From positions 16,587,501-16,651,500 of the forward strand of contig CM072870.1 of assembly GCA_036937835.1 (NCBI GenBank): DNA of 64,000 nucleotides. Reading direction: 5' to 3'. This DNA is from Pampus argenteus. Its lineage: Eukaryota; Chordata; Actinopteri; Scombriformes; Stromateidae. This document shows positions 47,994-62,654 of the stretch, in pieces; within the stretch, counting starts at the first letter, position 1; the number at the start of each line of letters is the position of its first letter. The position numbers and the translations under genes are program-made. The notes under the pieces were generated by a model. It was given only the letters and a program-made list of their open reading frames with translations, did not search any database and was not told the DNA's origin.

Positions 47994-50900
47994 TTTGATT
48001 ATTTTGTGCAGTTTTCACTTTTCAGCACATGAAGTAAGACATGCAGACACGTCACTCAAGTTGAAGGGGAGCTTCAGGCTCTCAGGTATTACGACATGTA
48101 GTTTTCCATTCGCTTCAATGGTATGCCTATTAATTACAGGACAAAGATGTATCAGTCCATACTGTATTCCTGAGCATGATGATGTTCTGTGTAATTCCAC
48201 TATATTCCAAGCAACCGTTATGTATTGCTTCTGTTTTGATAATCTTTGTGTTGGTTCACTACTAACGTATCACACACACACACTACATGACGTGTGTCAA
48301 AGCAGACATAACTGCATGCAGACTGTGCTAATATACACATCCCTAAAATTTTCCATTTGTTGGTGGTTACTTTGCTGGGAAAAGATGCAGAGGGATAAAA
48401 GAGCCCCTTTTTACTTTATATGAGGTGTGAAAACTAGCAGACCGTCCAAAAACATTCAGCAGTGACAGGAAAATGTGCCTTAGTAGTCTGTATAGACTGG
48501 CAGTGTAACAGCGGACGTTTCTAAAACAAACATGGTGCAAGGAATGTTACGTGACTGGCAGCACAGAGCATTGAGTCAGACTGCCAAGCAGCATCCCTAC
48601 TAAACACAAGCTAAATTTTCCCATCCATTCACACATTATTCACAAAAGATACAGAGAGCACATTTACTCTCTCCCCCACACTGGACGATTAGAGTTTAAA
48701 CCACACACAGAAGAAAGGACATTACATTAATTAAGTCACATGCTTCAGTTGTCATCGCAAGCAAATCTGACGGACAGTTCTTCCGTCTCATAATCTTTGT
48801 CTTATACTTCAAAGGGTCAGGCGTATGATTCCCCCGTCAGAGCGACTTCATCCATCACAGCATGAAAATGACCTAATTGTGTGTGCACATTATTTGTTTT
48901 ACCCACTGTAGGGTTTCCAGAGGGTGCGTATTATTATTCCATTGTGCAGTTGTGTGGCATGCTCAGGTCCTGGTCTATGAGATTGAGCAGGGAAAACACA
49001 TCTTGCATTGTGTAAGTGTAATGAGCATGAAAAGGCTTTGGGCCATAGTGTGGGAGGAGATCAGGATACTTCAGTGCGGGTTTTCCTTCTGACCGCTTTT
49101 GGACCTCTCTGGAACCAGATCTGGTGCGGTGGTCGTGATCCGAGACCCAAGTTACGTGACGCCTTGCAGGTGGCAGTAACTGGGGGTCAACTGGGAGCCG
49201 GCGATGGCCACCTCTACACGTGAAACACTGGCACTGATCCAATGGAAACTACTGTCATAAAGTTCTGATTTATCTTAAAAGATAAGTTTACAAAAATAAT
49301 AAACTGAGCTGATTGGTTGAGGAAAACACAGGGATCAGGGACAAAAATAAACAAAAGCTCCAAAACCATGAGTTCATGACTTTAGGTTGCTGAAGCTTCA
49401 TGTTTGTCCACATCCACATTTCCAAAATTACATTTCTGTTTATGATTGTACAATAGTACAGTCAAATATTGTATACAGGCAACTGGAAGGAAGGTACATG
49501 TCAAACTTGATGATGTCACAAAAATCCTTCAAACAAGTTTCAACATGTTTATTGAGAAAAAGGAAATATGGGTTTGAAGTATGTTTTGAGAAACACGATT
49601 TTTTTATTCAAGAGTTGCACCAAACCAATTTAAAAATGTAAATGTTTAGGTATAACCATTCGTTAAAATCGTCAGTGAAGATGCAATTGAATTATAGCCC
49701 GTATGTGATGTGGATCCAATTTGACCTAATCTGTATCCACTCATAGGTGTTCGGTGGAAACTCATCTGTCAATGATGTCATTCTTTCGAAGCCGTGGTGG
49801 TTTCAGTCAAGTCTTGACATATACTTTCATACTTTCATGTGTATAGGTCATAGTGACAACTGTAAGAAAAAGCCTGGGGCATACGAAAGGTAAAATACCT
49901 GTTTTTCTGTCTGCATTTCGTGGTATTGTAGGCTTTTGTCACCGTCTCTAGTGTAATCCTGTCCATTTAAAAAAAAAAAATCCTGTAATAGGCACAAAGA
50001 TAAGATAGGACTAATGTGTAAAATAGTGGCAGACTGACAATTGATCTGTAGGATAAAAAAAAAAAAAAACACTGGAAGGAAGTAAAGGCAAGAGCTTAAA
50101 AAAAAAAATCCACACACAATGAACATTGTGCAGGTAAGAAGAACAAGTCCTGATGACTCATCTTCATCTATATTACGCCCATTTGCTTTTGCCATACTGG
50201 TGATGTCAACTTAACTTACAATATGGCCGTAGAGTGTTTGTTTAGTGTCCTTTTTTTATATCATATAATCATTATTACTACCAAACAAGGGAACATAGAT
50301 CTCAGTTATCGACTTTAAATCAGGAAGTAATCGATCCAGGTCTCAACCTAGACAATTATCGTCAAACTGAAGAAGAGCTGAAGTTACGGTGTCTGCGCTA
50401 CAAAAGGTAAGGAGGAAGGAAGGAAAAGTAACAAAGAAGAACAGAAAGAAAGGGTTCGAGGAAATAATTAGAAAGAATCTGTTTAAAAAAAGAAGAATAA
50501 TAAGTCTATGTAGACTAAAGAAAGATTTATTTATTTTATCTGACGTGAACATTACAGAAGCATGCTATAAGCAGGGACTACCTACAGTATCTAAGAGAGC
50601 CTTTTAAGGTCACACAGACATTTTATTGTGACACAAAATAAAAACATCACTTCACATACACTCACACTTATTCATACTCTTACACATGCCAGAGACGTTA
50701 GAAATTATCTCTGTTTACCCAACAACCTTATCATATCTGCACTGAAGCTGATAGAAATCATTCTCTGAAACCTGAAACACTTGAATTTCATTTGTCTGAC
50801 ATCACACGTATGAAGTGTATTCACATTGATAATTAAAGTGTTTGACTTATAAATGAAAAATCTATGACATATATAGTTAGAATTGAAGACTTTTTCCTAT

Positions 50901-53900
50901 AACAAATAAACAGTTATAAAATGGTGAAAAACCTTTGAGTGTCATGTTTAATATGTCATATATTTTCATATGTGTGAAATAGTTACATGTGGCCCCATGT
51001 GGACGAGTTATTTTGCTTATGGTTCAATACTTTTACTTAGATACATTTTATTAAGTGAAATGAAGTGATCACCCTCACACAGCTGCACAACAGACATATG
51101 ATTCATTACGTCACCAAGGGAGACCATTACCTATTGTCGCAGACAGATTTGAGTATTGGTGTCGCTCAGTCCCAATACTCACACACTCTTCTGTGGTGAC
51201 TAATAACATGTTACAACTAACTTGTGAATGTCAGTCTGTCAGGTGTCTGCAAAGCCTTCCCATGATAGTAACAGTGACACACCTTGCATATTTGTCATAT
51301 CTATTTGCACGGCATTTTCTTTAATTATTCTCTGCATTCCACATATGTTACGTTGGAAACCTTCTTCTAATAACCAACAACCAACAGTGAGTTATGGTTT
51401 ACTAATGTAATTGGCGGCAAACACAAGTAGAAATAATTAAAAAAAAAAAAAAAAGGGTACAACATTGTAAATTAAATTATGTCAGCGTACAAGCAACATA
51501 AAACACTGACAATGACATTTGTTAACCTTTGTAACAAATCAGTAGATATATTTTTTTAGTAAGAAAGTCTCTCAGTACATTTCCCTTTCAAAGTACAAAA
51601 CATATTCCTAATTTCGTCTCTCAGTCTGAATAAAACAATGTTTTTATGTTCTATAATAAGCTCTATAATTCAGAATCCATGGGGATCCAGGATTTGGTGG
51701 TGAATACAAGCTTACATGAACTGTAAAACAAGGTTTATCACAGTTTAATATTATAAAGACACAATTAGATGTACCTCATCACTATTCATCCTGCAAACAG
51801 CTGTGTGGTGATATTGTTTTGTCAACTGCTGTTACCGAGGTCACAACAGAACTTTGTCATCATTTAAGATAACATGGATGAAAAACCTATAATCTATTCT
51901 AATAATAAAACGTAATTTACATAATTTTCAGTCCAGCAAATACTACCACTTTTGACCACAGGGCCTTTGTAGTACATGCAACATGGTTCCATTATGGCAA
52001 TATATCAGAAGATGTTTTTTGCTTATATTGACATCATCCTAATATGAGGTGCTGGAATGATGTAGCCTTTCAGAAGTCAATGTTAATGCACTCAGCTTTA
52101 TATGTGTTCTTAGATTTGTGTTTAGCATCTTTGCAGTAGAGAGTTTATTCGCTCTCATCTTGCATAGCTCACAAATGAAAAAAAGTTTTGTTTTGTTGGT
52201 TGGTGCTGGTCAGTGGCATGTATTCTGATTCTTCCTCAGGCTGTTTATCCATAATTTAATCTGCCGCTATGTGAGCACCGAGCAACACCCATTCCATTTG
52301 CACTTGCAATACACAATAAAGGTCAAGTGTGTGATCGTGGCTGACTGATGAATAAGTGGCCTATGCATAAAAGAAAAATGAGGGCGTGGCTGGTCAAAGG
52401 AGGTTTGACTATAGTAAAGAAGCAATGCTAATTATGATGTAATTCCACCTACTGAATTAAGAATTAGAAATCTCTCAAAATGTTACACACAGATTCTGAT
52501 TTGCTTTCATACATTATAAGTCCAATTCTGGAGGATTGTTTTATTTGGCAGGTAAATGTAGAGTTTCGATGGTAAACTCCACCAACTTTGCACAAGTTAT
52601 AACAAAAATGCAGTTACAGAACATCTGTTTAACTTGTTTTTTATGCCTTTGCTGAAAATGTAATTTATCCACAGAAAACAAGCAGAAAAGGGAAATATGT
52701 GCCGTAATAATTAGATACTTGTGGGAGCACAACCATGTTTGTCACTCCACAGGTAGTTCATTGTCTTCATAGTTCTGCATATCATCTGTCACAGAGATTC
52801 ACCTGACCTTCCACCAAGTAGCTGTTGCAAAAGTTTCCATGACATGCGTAATCTTTGTGCTCGTTGTCACAACATGTCTAAGGGACAGGTAACAAGGTGA
52901 GAACTCTCTGCTCGAAGCTTGTCATCACCGCAAAAATATACTTCCTCATGTTGCCTTGGATTACAACAGTTGGAAGTGTTTCGTGTTACCAAGCCAACAA
53001 TATATCTCCAAATATTTTTTCACTTTCCTACCGTGTCTGTAACATTCAGCCCCATTTCGTTCATCATTTTTTTAAATGCTTTTTTAAACTCACCTATATA
53101 TAAGTTATTTATATGTACTTCCATTTTAAAAGGAGTAAAATATTTCCTAAAACAGGTGGGCAGTGTTGGTTTTAACAAACATCACTCCAACGGGACTAAA
53201 TAGTTTTTCTATTGGAGACTATTTTCAGCGGCGGATTAATCACATAAAGATATGGGCTAGTTGGGGCCTACTAACCTACTAGTAGGTTCTCAGAATTGCA
53301 AAGCAGTGATGTCTGGACCATTGTCAGAGCATGTTGTGGATCTAAGTCAGTCACGTGACTGGCAGACATCCTGTCAGTGAACTCGCGGCTGGTTTGAACT
53401 GGTCTGAAATCATACTGAGGCATTGTGTAATATGTAAAAGTCCCTGAGTCACACAGGTGGTGATTTCAAAAGGACGGAAGCATAGTAGGTGATTTGAGGA
53501 GGGGTGTTGTTAGCAAAATAAACAAAATGCATCCCCCCTTGTTAACCAACATCCTCCACCACCACCACCCCCAACCCCTCTCCCCACACTCATCATCCCA
53601 CAGTAGCAGAGAGTGTAAAGGCAGAGGGATTGTATGGTTGAATAGGTTAGACTCGTATCTAGTATGCATGACTCATTGATCCTTTTTCTTACTGGCTTGT
53701 TCAAGTTAGAATTTTTTGCCCCAATTTTGCTGTGAAATATCAGTAGCCTAACTGTGCTGTGCATTGATAAATCCACGGTGCTGTCCATGGTGCTGAAGTA
53801 GCTGACAAACTTGTAATTACGCCTTTTCTCTCGCGGAGGATCGTGGAGACACAGTGCTGCCTGGTTTTCACGGAGAACACAAACTAGTTCTTTATTCGCA

Positions 53901-55164
53901 TATTCCACTCCTTTTGCTGGTTATTTCAGGGGTAGTCTTGAAGTGCCAGTCCATTCTCCATCTACTATTTTGCACAATGGTCATTATGTGTCCTACAAGG
54001 AATTAAAATATATAAAATTTCCAAGCGGTCATGTGAGTCATGTAAGTTAAAATGGCCCTGCTTGTAATGTATTGTGAAAAACATGAGAAAACCTACCTGA
54101 ATAAACCTTACTCATTATTTATACATTTATTTATAAAAAAAAGACAATTGTAGTAGGTTAAAATTTACAAATCAGTCAGTTCGATCTCTTATTTTATGCT
54201 ATCTGTTGTTTTTGCTGTATAACCATATTTTGAGAGGTAACTAATTAAATAAAATAAATAATTTATTGTCAGTAAGAACAATAAAGAATATAATGAAACA
54301 TATCCTTAAAGGTTAAGGTTTCATATTTACTTGTTTTTTTTATTTCTGTGAATGTGTCCACACCTGGGTCGGACCATACACATAAAATAACAAATAACAT
54401 GGCATCATATATAACTTCTTCTCTTTTTCTAACATGTGGGTATATTTTAAATAGTGTCATTCAAATAATGTGCGTCTATATTGCAGAACAATGATTTAAA
54501 AAGGGACTTCCTTGGGATTGAGTCAATGGCAACAATGCTTAAGAAAACATATAGGGAATCCTAAGCAGTTATATGCATGTCTACAGTGGATGACTCATGA
54601 AAGGTTGAGACAACTGGGAGTGTGGTGATAGGGAAGAATGATACAGAAGTATACCTGAGAAATGATGACAATGTGCTTGACAAGGTGACAAGGTGCTTGG
54701 GCCAACCCCTTGTTCAATTTAAGAAAATCAGTCAGTTCAGTCTCTTCTTTTGTGTTACTGTTATCTTTACATCTGTTGCTTCAAAACCTTTTTATCTGGA
54801 TTCGCAAACATGTTTTGAGAAATGACATTATTTATTATTTATTTATTTATTTATTATATTGGTTGAGTCACAACTTGCACCCTGCCATGATCTCATCAGT
54901 GAGTCCCTAATTAAAACCCCAGCACCATCCAGAGATCAAGAATAACTACTTTCATTAGTGTCTAATGGACAGTTTTTTTCCGGTTTGCTGTGTGTTCCTG
55001 CAGCTCCTCCCAGTGGCATGTTAATAATGATAAAATAATAGAGCACAATGTGTTTAAAGTGTGAGTCACTTTTTACACACATACATACAGAGTGAATCAG
55101 GGTGGTTTGGAAAAAACACTCTGAAACCACTGACTTTTTTTAAAAAATTCATTACATCATGAAT

Positions 55165-55242
55165 GACGACGATGATGATGCTGATGATGATGATGTTGAT
55201 GTTGATGATGACGACGATGATGATGATGATGATGATGATGAC

Positions 55243-55296
<54 letters not shown>
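55165..55296. repeat. Compound GAT/GAC then GA microsatellite
   Basis: About 75 bp of GAY triplets (55165-55240) passing directly into about 50 bp of GA repeats (to 55296). Confidence 0.92.
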
Positions 55297-55299
<3 letters not shown>

Positions 55300-58200
55300 C
55301 AGAAGTTTTAAACTTTATTAAGTTTATATTTTATCAATGTTAATTAATTCATCTGTTGTCTTTCATCACAGAGGCTGTCAGTCTTTACATACTTACCAGA
55401 GTCTGCAGGGATGTGTAATGTGGCGATTGATAATAAATGATTTGTTGAGGCGAGAACCTGGACCTCTGCTCATTTTTTTTACACTTGTGTAAACCTGAAC
55501 TACCTTTCATAAAATTTGATCAGATAAACTAAACATCTGATATCAGATGCAGATTCAGGCAGTCCAGCACTGAAACGGCTGAATTAAATGAAAACTCCTG
55601 AATGAGAGCAGTAGACATGTGTTGGCTATGGGCCTCAAATAAAGCATGGCTGGAATTTTCAAATAGCCTCTCATAATAGCCTCCAGCTGTCATATTATTG
55701 GATGGATCTCAATTCCAGCTCAAGAGTGATTCAAATGTCAGAGACTGACCAGAGGAAAATTACAGAAAACACTGTTTTCTCAATAATGTTGAGTTTAATG
55801 TTTTCCTTTTCACATTACAAACCAACTTGTCACCGTTTATGGAAAGTGAGTGTTAGAGAGCCAACACTCACTACATAGTTTATGGTTGTTTGGTAGTGAT
55901 GATGTGAAGATATAAAAGAAATCTCCGCAGACACTGTCTTCGCTTGTATAAAGAAGGTTTGTTAAATGAGTTTAATAAGCAAAGTCTATCATCATACAGG
56001 CCCGAATGGATGCCCGGAAAGGTTTCTACCAGTACAAAACATTACACCAGAAAGGAAGTAGAGGCCCTCTTTTTACCTTATTAACCATTTGGCTCTTTTA
56101 TAACTGAATTGTCAAAAAGATAACTCGCTAATCTTATTGTGAATGCAAATATTTAGATTGTTTACCATATTTCTTTGAGTTTCTAGTCATATCATAATCA
56201 TAGTGAATGAAACTCTTGTGTTGTACTCAAATATTCCTCTTACTGTACGATTAATAAGGCTTTACGTGTGAACAATCAATGTTTGCCTCCATAACATATT
56301 AATACAACTTTATGTATATACTGTAATACATTTCATATACAAGGAAATTATGCTTTACATAATGCAAAATAATAAGAACAATTTAAAAAAATAAAAGAGG
56401 CAAGTAATATAATATTAAATATATTTAATAGATACTGAAAGGATAATAGAAATTAAATATATTGTATCTGTATATTATTCAAACAGCTATATTTGTGTCT
56501 AATGCATATGTCTTTGCAATACAGCATGATTATCCAAAGTGCATGAAGGCATACGGTTGACCTCTAGTGTTTAAAAAAGGTATAAAAAAGCTGACCCGGC
56601 ATCACCCTGTTATCCAGCCAAGGAAGGTGATCCAATGATCCATGATCATGTAACAGAACGACTCCGAATGGAGCACAGGAACATAGTCCTGTGCACCCGT
56701 GGAGACTGAAATGCTTCTCTCAAGGTTTCTCCCATTTTCCTTATGCTTTAAGATTTTTAGGGAATTTGGTTTTAGGCCTTGATCCTTTACAAATACATTT
56801 ACTTGTTATTGTTGTTGTGCATTGTGAGTTCATTTAATCTATTTTCATCCTTTTTTTTTGTATTTTTCAATAATTAGACAATTCGTTGATTAACAACGAT
56901 AAGAATCCTCCAACCATCAGTCTCTTAAAAAAGCATTTAAAAGGTGGAACGAGATGATTGACATCTTCATCTTCTCTACGCTACAGCGTGTGTGTCTGTC
57001 TGTGTGAAGGCATGTTCATGTTTTAGTTTGTAATGCATCAGGAACCAGCTCTTCATAATAAGTACGTTTATAGACCACATTAGTTACAGCATTGTCATGT
57101 AGTCATGTGAATTTAGTATACTTTTGTAATATGTTTTACCATTAAGAGAAAGCGATAAAGTGAGGCAGAGATAGAGCGGCAAGTGTTGGACTCAAAGCTA
57201 TTTCTACCATATATTTTTAGAACAGACTGTACTAAATAATCTGCCAAATTCCATTTTAAGCAACCTATGCTTACTGTGGTACTGAGAATAATGAAACCCC
57301 ACCTGACATGTATGCTTGGTGTGCCTGAATATAAAAGTCTACTAATCCTTTAAGCCAATAAATACAGGACACAGACAGAGAGACGAAGGACAGAAGTCAA
57401 ACACAGTTGCATTAGCTGTTCCGGGAAAGGTGTGGAGAGTATTTACCCTTCCTATACGCACTGCAGTGATTCAGCACACAAAAGAGCTTATTATGAGGCA
57501 TGTAGCATAAGACAAAGAAATTGAAGTGAGGTATTGCTTTTAACACTGCAGCTTGTGTAAATACACCAACTCAAATTTATTGCTTGTTGTTCTAAGACGA
57601 CACCTAAGAATATGCACTATTAATAACCACTGTCACAATAGTATATGAAGCTGTGTTGGCATGTAGACCATTAATATATGTTGTCTAAAGAAACACCACA
57701 TTTCTGAAGGGAATATTTTTAAACTTGGCAACCATATAGACTTTTTATTTTACAATTTAAAGGATTTTACACAGACGTTTGTGTTCTGGCGAGAAGAAAA
57801 CGGCATCTTATTAAAGAACTATAATTTTTCTTGTTGTTTAATATAAATTATAAAAAAAAATGTACATTAGGACTTCTTTCTGATATAGGCCTATTGAATT
57901 TTGACATTACCGATATGTATTCTGTATGTACCGAAATAAATATATATACAAAAAAAAGAAAAAAGGAAGACTATTTTGGGGGAATTATAGAACTTGTAAA
58001 TTGATGGCAGAAAATCTAAAAAAAACAGACACTCAACAATATTCTTTAAAAATGTGAAGTACAATATTACTGCATATTATATGCAAATACTTGTTTTTTG
58101 CAGTGCACATATATTTAGCATTCTTATAGATGCTTTCGTTTATTATCTGTTGTTAAAATACATTAATGACATACTCACAAAAAAACATTTTTCTTATAAA

Positions 58201-58774
58201 CAAATGAACAGAAAAGCATTTTTTCAAACTACAGTGTGATTTTTGTGTTGAAAATAATGATGAAGCACATGATAAAGCATCACCAGACTTTCCACACCCT
58301 TAGCTAGCGGTGTTTTGTGTTTAGAAATACCATCATGTGTTCATTTCGTGTGAAGCTTTATGCCTGGAAGAACTTTGAATTCCAGATAACGCTTTATTTG
58401 AGTTCATCTTGGGGATATAGTGCCTTTGCTTAACTCTTTATGTGCTGTTGAAAATAGTGAAACAATATATTCTTGGTTTACTGGTCTTGAATGAGGGGGT
58501 GTCCCGTCAGCTGCCTAATTAAATGATGTATTAGAAAAAAGAAAAAAAGAAAAAAAAATAGAAAGAAAAAAAAGAAACTTTGAAAATGGTGTTTTGTTGC
58601 TCTCTCTGTCTTTCTTTCTGTATCTTTCTATCTCTGTCCCTCATCATTGTGTGTAGTTAGGCCTTTATCGGGTAGAGGCTTCTAATTCCTGAACTGAAAT
58701 CCTCTTAGGATCTATGCTCTATTTCTGTTTGGTCTATAGGGTCTTTTTTGAAATCTCCATTAGACCAAGCTCAT

Positions 58775-58912
58775 TGGCTGGAAAAGACACACGCATGCAC
58801 ACAAAAACACACACCATCCAGCAACAGATAGCTCAGTGAAGTGATCAGTGAGTGTAGACCAGTACAAGGTTAGCTACTGACATAGGCAAGGACTTCACTG
58901 TGACTGTGAAAG
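58775..58912 (+). promoter_or_regulatory. Candidate pdc promoter and noncoding first exon
   Basis: A strong donor, GAAAG|GTAAGG, lies at 58913-58914, about 1.3 kb before the coding exon acceptor TTACAG (about 60161-60166), and an inverted CCAAT box (ATTGG) lies at 58773-58777. Phosducin genes usually have a 5' noncoding exon, so this could be it. The TSS is unknown and there is no TATA box; this is inference only. Confidence 0.35.
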
Positions 58913-59276
58913 GTAAGGAAAACTATTTTATTATCAGGAGATAATGGAGTAAAATCAGCTTAACGCTTGTGTAGAAATGAGTAGTTTGGTTTTGAATTGA
59001 TATAATTTGAGAGAGAGGTTACTTAGTCTGAATGTTTTTGCATGTGATTGATGCTGATTTTATGATTTCTTCATATTGATGCAATTCAAACACTGTTACA
59101 ACATTTTATCTTTCTAGAGAGATTTTACTGATTCTGGTTTAGTTTCTTTGTAGTTTTAATGCTTCTGCAAAGGCTGAGAACAAAGAGCACTTTCGTTCAC
59201 TTTCGTGGTTCTGTGTTTAGTCATGGGTCTGTGTCTAATTGAAAGTATCAGCTGTCTTCAAGAGTTCACTTTGTAT

Positions 59277-59298
59277 CCCTCTCTCTCTCTCTCTCTCA
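59277..59298. repeat. CT microsatellite
   Basis: Simple CT run of about 20 bp, probably in the first intron of pdc. Confidence 0.85.
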
Positions 59299-60180
59299 AG
59301 TACACATACAATACACATAAGGAAATTTAATATACATGACTTCATGTGATCGTACTAGAACTAATAAAGGCAAATCTCCACTTGTGGATTTGAGGGTTAA
59401 GAGGAGGCCACAAAGATCATCAGACCAGATCAGCATCATGACTGCGCACAGGAAGGAGACAACACTAATTGAAACACTGCGGAGAGTCCATTTAATCCAA
59501 TGAGATGTCTTCTCTGCATACGTCACACTATCCAATCACTGACATCACACACATTACAAACCTCACAGCAGCATCAACAGTCTGACACCCAAAATATATC
59601 AGAAGCTGACTACTGATTTACATCTATTGCAAATATATTGCATATGCATTACAACTTTTCTGCATCACATATGGTAACATTGTTAGTTCTTTTCTCCTTC
59701 TATTAATGTTGAAAATAGATGTAGTCAATGAATCAGTTGTGTTATATTCTTGAAACTATTATTATTATTCAATGATGTATTTAAATACATCATTGTTGTT
59801 GTTGTTGTTGTATGACTTTGTTTTCTTTATGGTTTGCATGTTGTTAGTTGCCAATTACATCTCTTCCATCTTAAAACAGTATCTCCAAAGCCTAACTGCG
59901 CGCAAGAGAGATCTGTTGCAGTGTAGCAATCCTCTTAGACCGCATTAAATTAATTAAATATCATGGGACTCACTTGATACCCAGTAGCGCTCTCACAGAC
60001 AAAAACATTTAACTGTAGCTGTACAATTATCTAATTAGAACGACCAAATGTTACAAGTCATTAATACAACAAAGTACAATGAGTATTCAGTCAAACATCA
60101 GCACATAATATAGATAACTGTCTTTAATTGAGTCTATTTTGCTTTTTTTTTTTTTGTCTTACAGGTAGCTAACCAGAAAC

Positions 60181-61346
60181 ATGTCTGACAAATTACTTGA
60201 CTTGGAAGAGACTGCAACCCACACAGGTGAGTAAAGGCAGTGTTTTCCAACATTACAACCAAACAGATAACAGGAAGACCGTTGAGCTCTAATCTTCTTT
60301 TTCTTACGCAACAGGCGTGTAATTAGTGTCCTTCCTTAAGGGTTGAGATGAAGCCTTAAGCCCTAAATTGAAAACAATACCAACCAATGAATCATATCTT
60401 TGCATTGTCATTTAGCAAAGAAAGAAAGTTGTAATTCGGCCTGACATCGCAAATGTCATTAATTGAGAGTAGATTTTGAGAATAGTGCTTTCTGAAACCA
60501 CAACCTACTGGACTATGATTGAACAGTTCCTGCCAATAACTGAATCCAAAATACTATTTGTCATGTCCACAGGTCCTAAAGGAGTTATCAATGACTGGAG
60601 GAGGTTTAAACTGGAAAGCATGGAGCAGGAAAACTTGCCACCTGCAAAAAGGGAACTGCTGAGACAGATGTCGACCCCTGGTGGTCCTAAAGACGATTCC
60701 AGAGGAAACCTTAATCGCAAGGTACAACCAGAAGACCACAGTAAAGATGGCAGGCATTTCCTTTGATGGGCAGCAAACACTATGTGCTTTTAAAGATTGT
60801 AATTATTTCTGTATTATTATTTTTTTTCAGATGAGTGTCCAAGAGTATGAACTGCTTAAGGAGGAGGATGAAGGATGTCTGAAGAAATACAGACGGCGGT
60901 GCATGCAGGAGATGCATGATAAGCTCAGCTTTGGGCCCAAGTTCGAAGGTGTGCATGACCTGGACAGTGGAGAGGCATTCCTAGAAGTCATTGAGAAGGA
61001 GCACCACAGCACAGTGGTAGTGGTGCACATCTATAAGGTTGGAGTCAAAGGATGTGAAGAGCTCAATAACTGCCTTGACTGCTTGGCAACGGAGTACCCC
61101 ACTGTGAAGTTCTGCCGAATTGATGCTGTAGCATCTGGAGCTTCTGAGCGGTTCTCAGATGATGTTTTGCCTACACTACTCGTCTATAAAACTGGAGAGC
61201 TACTGGGGAACTTCCTGGCCTGCACACAGCATCTAACTGAGGAGTTCTTCGCTACTGACGTGGAGACCTTCCTCAACAGCTATGGCCTGCTGCCTGAGAA
61301 AGAGATGCCTATGTTGGAAGATGAAGAGGAAAATGATGTAGAGTAA
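60181..61346 (+). CDS. pdc: Phosducin
   Basis: Photoreceptor and pineal phosphoprotein that binds transducin beta-gamma subunits and regulates their availability. Coding exons are 60181-60226 (MSDKLLDLEETATHTG), 60573-60721 (PKGVINDWRRFKLES...) and 60831-61346; total 711 bp, 236 aa (human 246). The N-terminal helix has the family motif THTGPKGVINDWR. NRKMS places the conserved PKA-site serine at Ser67, and SFGPKF opens the thioredoxin-like C-terminal domain, in which VVVVHIY and VLPTLLVYKTGELLGNF are visible. The acidic C-terminus (EDEEENDVE) matches phosducin, not the phosducin-like proteins. All junctions are GT-AG, in frame. ATG context follows CCAGAAAC. The teleost pdca/pdcb identity is unresolved. 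Confidence 0.96.
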
Positions 61347-62654
61347 ACAAAGAATTTGGCTGCTGAGGAAGAGAAGAAGCTGTCTTAGAAGGTTGGATAT
61401 AGAGCTACAAAAGACAATTTATAAAATAAAATAAGTTATTTGTTTGGGCAAATAGGAAAAAAAACCATAATATCTCCACTAAATCACTAGTGTTTGAGGA
61501 CAATTCTCTGAAGGAGTAAAATTGTTTTACATCCAGCTGTTGAAGAAGCATCAGGCGTCCCAGCTGGGTTTACAGTGAGGAAATACGGTGTTTATTTATC
61601 ACAAATCTCCTTATCACCACCTGGACATAAAAGCCAAAACCAGCTAACTGTAATTAATAAATAATTGCAATCTTTTATTTTGTAATGTTCGGAAATAGTA
61701 CATGCTGTATGTATTTATTTATTTATAAATAAATAAATCCAAAATTCTTACTATAATATTTAGACACATGTATAATTGAAGTATCTGTGTTGGGGGTTTT
61801 TGGTTGTTGTTGTTTTTTTCGCCAAATTGAAGAAAAAATTCACCCTGACTACAACAGCCATGTTAACCCAAGAGACCAAAGCAGCCTATATGTGGAAACA
61901 TTTGTGTGTAAACACATCTTCCTGCTGTTGGGTCCAACATTAACTTCCCTTGCTTCTTAAGACAGTCTTGTGGGAGGTGCATAATATATCTGGAAAAAAT
62001 ATTTATGAGCCTCTGGTATTGTACTGTCATCAGTGAGATGTTTATCTGTTTCTGTGCATATTACATTGTGGGAAAGTGGGAAAAAGTCATGGAAATATAC
62101 AAAAAGAACACAGTGATAGTATCTTTGGTTTTCTTGGTGTGATAAGTCCTCCTAATTTAGTTGCTATTTTCAATTGTGTCCTGGGATATGATGAAACATA
62201 GTTGAATATACATGTTGTCCAGAATAAAGATAATAATAAAATAACATAAAATAGTAAAGTTTTGGATTGCGTTTCATTGATTCACAAATAAAAAATAAAA
62301 AAATCATCTCAAATGAGACATGTGAATGTTCATATTTTAGCCACATGACATTTTGTGGAAGAATCATACATTTGGTACACACATTTCTATCCCCTCCTAA
62401 TGATATTCCCATCCGCCTCATGCTAACAGGCTAAACATGGTTCACGTTACACCATCTTACATGAAGCAGTGTGTCGTCAGGGTCACATTTCAGATGTCTA
62501 TGAGTTGGTAAACTTCTAAACTTATGACATGGTTTCATTTCAAATAGATGTTCAAAAGATCAAATTTGTTTTTTTTTTACCAAAAATCAAAGATTAGAGA
62601 AAAAGACAATCAGAAATGTTTGTTTTTTTCTTCTTTCTCCCCCGTTAAACATCT

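Larger units (their letters stand above)
47781..58800. other. Long non-coding interval between ptgs2 and pdc
   Basis: About 11 kb with no convincing exon. Short open frames here are AT-rich or run through simple repeats, lack family motifs, and were not accepted. Notable contents: a CA microsatellite (47969-47993), A/T runs near 49970 and 50056, and the GAY/GA repeat at 55165-55296. Some of this may hold pdc retinal or ptgs2 distal enhancers, but nothing in the sequence proves it. Confidence 0.6.

Noticed and set aside
47890..48423. 177-codon open frame upstream of the long gap
   Set aside because: It runs through a CA repeat (Thr-His repeats), with no recognised domain or conserved motif.
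53510..53908. 132-codon minus-strand open frame
   Set aside because: Contains a Gly/Trp low-complexity run from CCACCA repeats and no recognisable family.
47781..58800. Expected neighbours odr4, tpr or prg4 between ptgs2 and pdc or near hmcn1
   Set aside because: No exon with recognisable similarity to these was seen anywhere in the window.
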